Below, in pieces: positions 16,302 to 23,345 of a stretch of 26,095 nt of DNA. The translations under genes were made by a program, and so were the position numbers. Source of the DNA: Bacteroidales bacterium UBA6360 (GTDB lineage: Bacteria; Bacteroidota; Bacteroidia; Bacteroidales; UBA932); the NCBI GenBank assembly GCA_002440085.1, contig DJRM01000073.1:1-26095 (forward strand), written 5' to 3'. The notes under the pieces are model-generated. The model was given only the letters and a program-made list of their open reading frames with translations, ran no database searches and had not been told where the DNA came from. Numbering within the stretch: the first letter of the stretch is position 1; each line of letters starts with the position of its first letter.

Positions 16302-17201
16302 TTAGTCATCAAGTGATTCCCAATCAAGCTCGCCGAGACGGGCTATGCGTCGGTGGTAGATTTCACTCCAGCGGTCGACGTCCACTCCATAGGAGTCTTT
16401 CAGCCATTTCTTGAGGAGCGTATATTTCTGGCGGAGCTTGGCCCCTCCGTCAGTTCCGGCAGCGGCAAACATGGCCTCCCACTCCTCCGGCGTGAGGGAG
16501 ACAAGGCGTCCTCCGGTCTCGGCGATGTCCTCGGCGTAGCTGGAACGGGCATAGTTGCTGACAAAGCCTTTTTTGAGAGGGTCCTCGGTCAGGGATGTGT
16601 AGCGGTTGCCGACATAGTCGCTCGTGGTGATGTCCTTGAACTCGGCAGGAGCGGCATAGATTCCGTCAAGGATGTGCGTGAACTCATGGAGCATCGTGCC
16701 TGCAATCCGCTCCGCGTCTTTCTCCCATGTGAAGAAGTTGACTCCCAAGATATTGATCTGAAGCCCGTTCTCCGCCGAGGCGAGGTTGGTGGTGCCGCCG
16801 CTTGAAATCTCGAAACTGCCCACAAGGAAAAGAACCTTCGGGAAATAGGACTTCACGAAGAGAGCCGGATCTTCGGCCTCGTCGTCCGTGGACATCATCT
16901 CGACCATAGCTTCAAGGGTGGTATACTTGAGAAGCTTGGCTATCATTATGGACTCCCTGACATTCGGAGGCGACACCCAATAGCTGAAGCTCGTCTCGCG
17001 GTCCGGCATACGGTACTCGAAGCGTATGTTGTACGGCTCGACATAGTTCCTCTGAAGCCATTGGTCAAATTCGGTGTTCCTGTGCGGCTCTTCGACGAAG
17101 ATGCTCTCATCGGAGAGTTTCTCACCCTCGCAGGAAACTGTCGTCGGGGCGAGAATCGCCAGGGAAAGAGACGCCGCAAATGCGGAAATGTATCTTTTCA
17201 T
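16302..17201 (-). CDS. Putative zinc metallopeptidase lipoprotein (Peptidase_Mx1 type)
   Basis: Predicted extracytoplasmic zinc peptidase, 299 aa, with lipoprotein signal (TVSC, Cys24) followed by EGEKLSDE. The zinc motif HEFTH is at 172-176, in the context GTMLHEFTHILDG. The region FVSNYARSSYAEDIAETGG (213-231) matches the position where this gluzincin-like family has its third ligand, probably Glu224. The protein contains no other recognised domain. Its stop directly abuts the DUF4302 start and it follows SusD by 12 nt. A GGAGG Shine-Dalgarno site precedes its start. The target is unknown; possible roles are trimming glycoprotein peptide or processing surface partners. Confidence 0.85.
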   Translation of the reverse strand: MKRYISAFAASLSLAILAPTTVSCEGEKLSDESIFVEEPHRNTEFDQWLQRNYVEPYNIRFEYRMPDRETSFSYWVSPPNVRESIMIAKLLKYTTLEAMVEMMSTDDEAEDPALFVKSYFPKVLFLVGSFEISSGGTTNLASAENGLQINILGVNFFTWEKDAERIAGTMLHEFTHILDGIYAAPAEFKDITTSDYVGNRYTSLTEDPLKKGFVSNYARSSYAEDIAETGGRLVSLTPEEWEAMFAAAGTDGGAKLRQKYTLLKKWLKDSYGVDVDRWSEIYHRRIARLGELDWESLDD

Positions 17202-17209
17202 ATATGTGT

Positions 17210-17214
17210 CCTCC
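17210..17214 (-). promoter_or_regulatory. Shine-Dalgarno site overlapping the SusD stop
   Basis: On the minus strand TAGGAGGACACATATATG shows GGAGG using the last G of the SusD stop codon, with 8 nt to the metallopeptidase start at 17201. It supports that start and indicates coupled translation. Confidence 0.6.
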
Positions 17215-18899
17215 TATTCATATTTTACAAAAGGATGCGATGCCTCTGCGGCATTGTCCGTCGGGTTCGGCTCAAGGCCTGTCTTTATTGCCTCCTGCGG
17301 AATCTGGAACGCACGGCGAAGGTCATTGTACGGAAGGGTCGCGCCGGCGCGGTAGCCGGAGGTCGTCGTGTCGTCATAATCCGTGTCGTCGAAACGGTCC
17401 ACCGTGATTCCATATCTCTTTATATCCATCCATCTCATGCCCTCGCCAAGCGTCTCCACTCGACGGCAGTAAAGCAGGCACTGCGTAAAGTGCTCCTGCG
17501 TGCCGGGCTCGACCGTGAAACCATGCGGGTGGAGCGGCTTGCGGGAGGTCGGAAGTTCGCGCGTGTACTCGCCTATGTAAAGGGACGAGGACTCTTCGCC
17601 ATAGACCTCGTCTATCAGTTCTTTCGTAAGATGTCGGATTCCGGCGCTGCCGACTCTGAACACGGAACCGCTCCATGTGTCCAGATCCGATGCGGCCTTG
17701 TCATACTCCTTGAGCTGGATGTAAGCCTCGGCTCTATTGAGAAGGACTTCGTTGGCAGAGAGGGCGACCATTGTGCTGCGGGAGTATCCTGTCCCCGTCA
17801 CGGCATCCGCGACCTCCCACTGACTCGGCCATTTCGGGAAATAGACCTTGTTTGTAACCTGGTCGCACCAGTAGAACGGAACCATCTGATAGAGAACCTG
17901 ATAACTATCGTTCTTGCCAGTATCGTACGGGCCGCACATCGGCCTCTTGGCGCGAAGGGTCTCCTGCTTCGCGATTCTGTTCGTGTGGCTGTAGCGTCCT
18001 CCGGAGCCGTTCCATGCGTGAAAGAGGGAACCGTTGGCGGAATAGACAGGTATGAGCAGAAGGTTGCACTTGTGGGTGACATCGATGTAGTCGAGGGTCC
18101 GCGCCTCATAGTCCCACGCGAGCCTGTTGGTTCCGGCCCAATCCCTGAGCATGCCCGCAGGATCGGAGCCGAGCACCACATCCGCGGCGTCTATGGCCTT
18201 CTGCCACTGGTTGCTGTAGATGTAGAAACGCGTGGCAAGGGCATAGGCGGCCTTTTTGTTGAAATGGTATTTCGGGACTGTGTAAGCCTCGTCATTAATG
18301 AGCGGAAGCGCCTCCTCTATGTCGCGCTGAATCTTTTCATAGTCCTCCTGAAGATTGCCTCGGCTTCTTATCGGATTGAGCGTGGTCTCGGGCTCATCCA
18401 TGTATGTCACCCCGAGATACTCGGACGCATGCTCCGGATGGTACGGGAGGCAGTACATCATAGTCAGGCACAGGTGGGCGTATGCCCTGCAGAGGAGAGC
18501 CTCGCCCTTGTAGGGAAGCGCGTCCTCCGGTGTGCCCATATCCTCAATGGCCTTGAGTGCGGCGTTGGCCGTCGCAATCATGCCGTAATAGCCCTGCCAC
18601 GTGTTGACATTGCTCTCGTTGTCGGCCTCTGTCATGGGTTCCCAATTGTAGCACTGCTCAATGAGCACGGAGGTGCTGTGGTTGTTCTCCGTGTAGAGTT
18701 CCACATTGTCGGAAGCGTATTCGAAATGCCTCGCGTATGTCCTTGAGGCATAGGTCGTGACAAGGAGTTTGCGAACTTTTTCCACGGTATTGATTTCCGT
18801 TCTGTTATCCGGCAGCGTGTCGAGGAACCTGTCACAGGACAACAGGCCAGGCAGCGCGAGGATGAGGACAGTTGTGAGTCTTATGTTTTTCATCGTCAT
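17214..18899 (-). CDS. SusD/RagB-family glycan-binding lipoprotein
   Basis: Surface lipoprotein of 561 aa that should form the lid of the SusC transporter and bind the glycan. The signal peptide ends in LLSC (Cys22), followed by DRFLDTLPDNRTEI as in typical SusD proteins. A helical TPR-like region follows, including GEALLCRAYAHLCLTMMYCLPYHP (near 150-175) and LQEDYEKIQRDIEEALPLI. The C-terminal half has LNRAEAYIQLKEYDKAASDL and the family ending EGMRWMDIKRYGI with LRRAFQIPQEAI. The start is at 18899 (MTMKN) or 18893 (MKN). It follows the SusC gene by 8 nt. Confidence 0.95.
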   Translation of the reverse strand: MTMKNIRLTTVLILALPGLLSCDRFLDTLPDNRTEINTVEKVRKLLVTTYASRTYARHFEYASDNVELYTENNHSTSVLIEQCYNWEPMTEADNESNVNTWQGYYGMIATANAALKAIEDMGTPEDALPYKGEALLCRAYAHLCLTMMYCLPYHPEHASEYLGVTYMDEPETTLNPIRSRGNLQEDYEKIQRDIEEALPLINDEAYTVPKYHFNKKAAYALATRFYIYSNQWQKAIDAADVVLGSDPAGMLRDWAGTNRLAWDYEARTLDYIDVTHKCNLLLIPVYSANGSLFHAWNGSGGRYSHTNRIAKQETLRAKRPMCGPYDTGKNDSYQVLYQMVPFYWCDQVTNKVYFPKWPSQWEVADAVTGTGYSRSTMVALSANEVLLNRAEAYIQLKEYDKAASDLDTWSGSVFRVGSAGIRHLTKELIDEVYGEESSSLYIGEYTRELPTSRKPLHPHGFTVEPGTQEHFTQCLLYCRRVETLGEGMRWMDIKRYGITVDRFDDTDYDDTTTSGYRAGATLPYNDLRRAFQIPQEAIKTGLEPNPTDNAAEASHPFVKYE

Positions 18900-18907
18900 T
18901 TTCTTTT

Positions 18908-21900
18908 TTAGAAACCAATCTTGCAGGTGAGGGTGAACTGCTTAGGCATAGGCACCGCCACACCTCCGGCATTGAGAAATTCAGGATCCTGGCCTTCGAG
19001 CTTCTTGTCAGAATAGAGCAGACAGAGGTTTGTCCCCTGGAGCTTGAAGGCGAGACTCTTCAGGCAGAGCTTCTCGACGGCCTTCTTCGGCAGCTCATAG
19101 CCGAGCGACACCTCCTTCAGGCGGATGAAGTCGCCCTTCGCGACCCTCTGATCACAGTAGTTATAGGCGTTGTAGGCGATGTAGAGGTTGTTTATCTGTG
19201 TCGTCTGACGCTTGCTGGCAATCGTCGGAACGTTGGTCGTCTTCTCGTCACCCGGGTTTATGAACCGGTCCATGAACTCGCGGGGCATGGCCGTAAGGTC
19301 GGAGTACGAACTTGCGAAAACAGGATCGAGGCGAACGACGTTTCCGAAAGAATATGTCATAAAGACATTTACGGTGAATCCCTTGAACTTGAAGATATTG
19401 CCAAAGCTTCCGGTCATCGTAGGATCTGTCGGCCCCTCGTATTTGAGATTGCTGAAGTCGTTGAGTTCCTGGAAGGCGATGTCCGTTGACGTGATTTTCC
19501 CGTCCTTGTTGAGGAAGGTCGGGATTCCCATCTCGTCAAGTCCCATGAAACGGAGCGAGAACATCGAGCCGCGCGGCATTCCCTCCATCGAGTAGCCGGA
19601 ACCCGTGAGGTAGCTGATGACAGTCTGGTGGGTCTTGAGATCTGTGACGATATTGCTCATGTGGGAGAAGATGAAGCTTGTCGTCCACGAGAAATTCCGC
19701 GTGTCTATGTTCTTCGTGGAGAGGGAGAGTTCTATTCCCTTGGACTTCATAGAGGCCACGTTTCCATATTTGTTGACCACTCCGCCGAGCCCCTGGGTGA
19801 CGACATTTCCGATGAGGTCGTAGTTGTTTCGGGTGTATGCGTCGACAGAAAGGAGAATGCGGTCATTCACGAAGCCGAAGTCCGCACCTATGTTGAGTTC
19901 GTGCTTCTTCTCGTAAGTGAGTTCGGAGTTCTCGATTGACGACTGATAGAGGGCTGATTCCCGGTCCGATGTCGTGCCGCGCCATGGAGTAGACGGGTAG
20001 AAGAGCGCAGTGGAATTGTTGACCCACGCCGGACCTCGGTCTGCGGTGAGCGAATACGACGCCCTCACGCTGAGTGCCGAAAGGGCGGGCTGAAGGTGCC
20101 TGAACCACTTTTCCCTGTCGGCCGACCATTTGCCGGCGATGTTCCAGGTCGGAAGCCAGCGCGAGGTACGGGCACGCCCGAGACGGTTGGAGCCCTCGTA
20201 GCGGAAAGTTCCGTTGAGCGTGTAGCGGTAGTCGTATGAATATGAAGCGGTTGTCGCAAAGGCCGCGTTGCGCTCGTGAAGATTGCCGATATTGTAATAG
20301 TAGGTGTTCTGCTCTAACTGTTTCTTGAACAGGTCAAGGATGTAGAATGGCGTCTCTCCGGATTCGTACTGAAGTCCCCATCCCTGGAATGACGTCGAAT
20401 GGCGGTCAAGTGAGTTGACTTCCAACGCGGCGAAGGCGTTGATGACATGACGCTCGGAGACCACCGTGTTGTAGGTCGCCGAGGCACGGAAGTCCATGCT
20501 CAGGGCGGAGTAGCTGTTCTTTCGCAGGATACCGCCCTCCGGAAGAACAGAATACTTGTCGCCCGTCGGGTCGTCCGGATTCTTGTAGAGGAACGGGTTG
20601 CCGTTCTGAATCATCTTCGTATAGGCCGCACGATAGGCCTCGGCCTGGTTGGAATTGTCGCGGATGTTGTGCTCCGTCTCTGAAAGCTGATAACGCACCG
20701 AACCGAGAGCCGACAACTCCAGACCCTTGAATGGATTGGCCTTGAGTTCGGCCTGGAACTTCGTGTCGAGGACGGAAATGTCCATATAGTTGTTCTCTAA
20801 CTCGTGTTTTATATTGAACGGCGCGTAATTCCTTGTGTAAAACTCGTTTGCGTCGAGTGTTCTCGATGTGCGGAGGGCGTATGAATACGGGTTTATGTCG
20901 AAGTCACGCTTCACCTGACCCGTTGCCGCGTCAATATCGGAAGAAAGCGTTCCGGGGGCGCGCTGCTGACGGTAGGAAGCATTGGCGATGAGATTGAGAG
21001 TGAGGTAGTCCCTGAAAAGCTTTTGGGATGTGTTGAACAGGGCGGTGTAACGGTTCACCTTGCTCTGAAGCGTCCATCCCGGATCGACAAGGGCGCCGAG
21101 AGACGCATAATAGCTGCCCTTCTCGCTGCCGGAGGTCACGCTGACAGAATGGCTGTGCTGGACGCTCGGACGGAAGAGTTCACTGAACCAGTCGGTATTT
21201 CTCATCTCGGCCTGCCGAAGATATGCCCTGCGCCCTTCTTCGGTGTTCTCAACCATGTACCTGCCCGTCTCCGGATTGTAGGTATTGATGAGCTGGGAAA
21301 GTTTCGTGTAGACGCCTCCCGTGGAACTGTAGACGCTGTTCGTGAAGTTGAGCCACCCCTTCCGGTACATCTCTTCATAGACAGACATCTGTTCTTGAGA
21401 GTTCATTATGTTGAATTCGGAATATGACGGGACAAGCCGCATGGAGTATTCCCCGTTGTAGTTTACCCTTGTCTGACCAGGGGTACCCTTCTTTGTGGTC
21501 ACCACAATCACACCGGCCATCGCGCGGGCTCCGTAAATGGATGTCGCGGAACCGTCCTTCAGAATCTGAAAGCTCTCGATGTCGTCGGAGTTCAGTCCGG
21601 CAATCGCCGAGCTTATGAGAGTTGTCGCGTCCCCGGAAGAAAGAGAGTTGGCGTCGATGTCGACGATGTCTTCCATTATGACGCCGTCCACGACCCAGAG
21701 TGGCTTGGAATCTCCGAAAATGGATGTAGCACCCCTGACACGAATCTTAGGGGCAGTTCCGAAGGTTCCGGAAACGTTCTGGACAGAGACGCCTGCGGAC
21801 TTGCCTTCGAGAGAGCGGCTGATTTCGCCGATACCGCTGATGTTGACGTCAACTGCGGTGAGTCTGTCCGTCGCACCGGTAAAGAGCCGCTTGTCGGTCT

Positions 21901-22225
21901 TAGTCATACCGGTCACCACGGCCTCGGAGATGAGTTCCGTGCTTTCCGCCATGACGAAGTCCGTCCTGGAAGCCGCAGTCGCGGTCATGTTGTTGTAGCC
22001 GAGGCAAGAGGCCTCAAGCCTTGCCCCGGAAGGAACCCTGGACAAAGTGTAGTTTCCGTCTATGTCAGTGACCGTGGCATTGTTCGTGCCGACGACGGCC
22101 ACCACCACTCCGGCGAGAGGCTCGCCCGAAGCATCCCTGACAGTTCCGCTGACGTCCGGCGTCTGAGCCCGGGCAGCCAATGAGAACAGCAAGGAGAACA
22201 GCAATGCTGCAATATACTTTTTCAT
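18908..22225 (-). CDS. SusC/RagA-family TonB-dependent outer-membrane transporter
   Basis: TonB-dependent importer for oligosaccharides, 1105 aa, a usual length. Signal peptide 1-20 (LAARAQ) is followed by a carboxypeptidase-regulatory-like domain (about 25-95: VSGTVRDASGEPLAGVVV...TDIDGNYTL). A TonB-box-like EAVVTGM precedes the plug (about 112-250) with LEGKSAGVSVQNVSG, IRVRGATSIFG, LWVVDGV, IESFQILKDGSATSIYG and GVIVVTTKKG. The 22-strand barrel fills the rest and ends LTCKIGF. It lies 28 nt after the BACON lipoprotein gene and 8 nt before SusD. There is no N-terminal STN-type anti-sigma signalling domain, so an ECF-type signalling role is unlikely. Confidence 0.97.
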   Translation of the reverse strand: MKKYIAALLFSLLFSLAARAQTPDVSGTVRDASGEPLAGVVVAVVGTNNATVTDIDGNYTLSRVPSGARLEASCLGYNNMTATAASRTDFVMAESTELISEAVVTGMTKTDKRLFTGATDRLTAVDVNISGIGEISRSLEGKSAGVSVQNVSGTFGTAPKIRVRGATSIFGDSKPLWVVDGVIMEDIVDIDANSLSSGDATTLISSAIAGLNSDDIESFQILKDGSATSIYGARAMAGVIVVTTKKGTPGQTRVNYNGEYSMRLVPSYSEFNIMNSQEQMSVYEEMYRKGWLNFTNSVYSSTGGVYTKLSQLINTYNPETGRYMVENTEEGRRAYLRQAEMRNTDWFSELFRPSVQHSHSVSVTSGSEKGSYYASLGALVDPGWTLQSKVNRYTALFNTSQKLFRDYLTLNLIANASYRQQRAPGTLSSDIDAATGQVKRDFDINPYSYALRTSRTLDANEFYTRNYAPFNIKHELENNYMDISVLDTKFQAELKANPFKGLELSALGSVRYQLSETEHNIRDNSNQAEAYRAAYTKMIQNGNPFLYKNPDDPTGDKYSVLPEGGILRKNSYSALSMDFRASATYNTVVSERHVINAFAALEVNSLDRHSTSFQGWGLQYESGETPFYILDLFKKQLEQNTYYYNIGNLHERNAAFATTASYSYDYRYTLNGTFRYEGSNRLGRARTSRWLPTWNIAGKWSADREKWFRHLQPALSALSVRASYSLTADRGPAWVNNSTALFYPSTPWRGTTSDRESALYQSSIENSELTYEKKHELNIGADFGFVNDRILLSVDAYTRNNYDLIGNVVTQGLGGVVNKYGNVASMKSKGIELSLSTKNIDTRNFSWTTSFIFSHMSNIVTDLKTHQTVISYLTGSGYSMEGMPRGSMFSLRFMGLDEMGIPTFLNKDGKITSTDIAFQELNDFSNLKYEGPTDPTMTGSFGNIFKFKGFTVNVFMTYSFGNVVRLDPVFASSYSDLTAMPREFMDRFINPGDEKTTNVPTIASKRQTTQINNLYIAYNAYNYCDQRVAKGDFIRLKEVSLGYELPKKAVEKLCLKSLAFKLQGTNLCLLYSDKKLEGQDPEFLNAGGVAVPMPKQFTLTCKIGF

Positions 22226-22253
22226 TATGCCTTGTGGTATTTGCGGTTGGTTA

Positions 22254-23333
22254 TCAGTCTGTGTAGTTCCTCGTCAGGACAAGATTATTGGCCTGCACGA
22301 GCGGCGTTCCGCTGCCGAAGTTGAAGAACGAGTCCTTACAGCGCCACAGGTTGAACTGGGAAGGTATTGCAGAGGCGTTTGTCTTTGCGTCCGCGAATGT
22401 CAGGGTGACGGTGTGCGCGTCATCGTCAAAGACAGGCACCGCGCCCCAGGAGACGCTTTCGTCAATCCAGATGTACCATCCGGACGGGTTGTTTGTCGAA
22501 CCCCCATTATAGTGTATCGAATAGAAATTGTCTCCGTCCTGTCCGAAGCCTTGAGCCGCAATGAGAACCCGTCCGTCCTCGGAGAGCGGAGCCTTAATCT
22601 TGTACGCCGACAGTTCTTCCGTGTTGATTGTGAGGAAGAAGGATTTCAGATGTGTGTCTTCGGAAAGAGTCACGGACTTGAGGGAGGAACCTCCGCTTAC
22701 CGTCCATTCCCCGAGAAGGTAGAACCAGTCCTCCTTCCTGTCCTGAAAGAGCGAGACCTCAGACGGGGCAATGGTGTTGTCAGTCGGAGTAATCACTGCC
22801 TTCCCCTCAAGGACATGGCGTCCCTGCGGCTTTCCGGTCGTAAACGTCACGCCGGTCTCCCCCTTCACGAAAGAGAAGGCATTGTCCGGATTCTTGGTAA
22901 TGGCGACGTCATAGTCCGAGTCGCACCTCACCCAAACGATAAGGCTCTTCTCCGCGTCCGAGAAGGAGAGTGCCCTGTGGCTTACGACAAGTCCCTTGTA
23001 CGCGGCCTGCCTGACAGTGAAGGAAATCTCATTGCCGCCCTCTGCAGCCACGGTGATTTCAGCGGAGCGCTCCCCGCCCATGTTGCAGAAGACATTGAAG
23101 CTGATTTCAGACTGCCCTGCCTCGACGCGGAGCCAGTCAGGTTCAGAAGAGGTGGCGGTTAACCTTGTACCCCCCCCCATTATTTCGGCGGTTCCGAGTC
23201 CGCCTGCGGCGTCGAAGTTCACGGACGATATGTTTCCGAAGCTGATTTCAGGCACCGCGACGACGTTCTTCGCGCAGGAAATTCCCATAAGGAATGCCCC
23301 TGCAAGCAATAATGTTGAAAATGTCCTTTTCAT
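22254..23333 (-). CDS. BACON-type lipoprotein, putative surface glycan-binding protein
   Basis: Lipoprotein of 359 aa (lipobox GISC, Cys20). Residues 31-110 look like a BACON-type Ig domain (ISFGNISSVNFDAAGG, PDWLRVEAGQ, ERSAEITVAAEGG, ISFTVRQAA). Residues 113-197 look like a second, weaker copy. Residues about 200-359 are not recognised; they begin FYLLGEWTVSGG and contain many aromatic residues (GWYIWIDESVSWG), as expected for a carbohydrate-binding beta domain. It lies between GH89 and SusC, an unusual place for a surface glycan-binding protein, which normally follows SusD. A nine-G tract encodes Met52-Gly55. The glycan-binding role is inferred from position and domain type. Confidence 0.75.
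   Translation of the reverse strand: MKRTFSTLLLAGAFLMGISCAKNVVAVPEISFGNISSVNFDAAGGLGTAEIMGGGTRLTATSSEPDWLRVEAGQSEISFNVFCNMGGERSAEITVAAEGGNEISFTVRQAAYKGLVVSHRALSFSDAEKSLIVWVRCDSDYDVAITKNPDNAFSFVKGETGVTFTTGKPQGRHVLEGKAVITPTDNTIAPSEVSLFQDRKEDWFYLLGEWTVSGGSSLKSVTLSEDTHLKSFFLTINTEELSAYKIKAPLSEDGRVLIAAQGFGQDGDNFYSIHYNGGSTNNPSGWYIWIDESVSWGAVPVFDDDAHTVTLTFADAKTNASAIPSQFNLWRCKDSFFNFGSGTPLVQANNLVLTRNYTD
23170..23178 (-). repeat. Homopolymeric 9-G tract inside the BACON lipoprotein gene
   Basis: Nine consecutive C on the plus strand (nine G on the coding strand) span the codons for Met52 to Gly55. A gain or loss of one base would frameshift the protein early. In this window the frame is intact. It is a candidate slipped-strand site, not a demonstrated one. 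Confidence 0.6.
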
Positions 23334-23345
23334 CTCCGAAAGGGT

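Noticed and set aside
17061..18746. Long open frame on the plus strand opposite SusD
   Set aside because: It is fully antisense to a clear SusD gene, has Arg/Val-rich composition with no recognisable motif, and is explained by the codon bias of the true gene.
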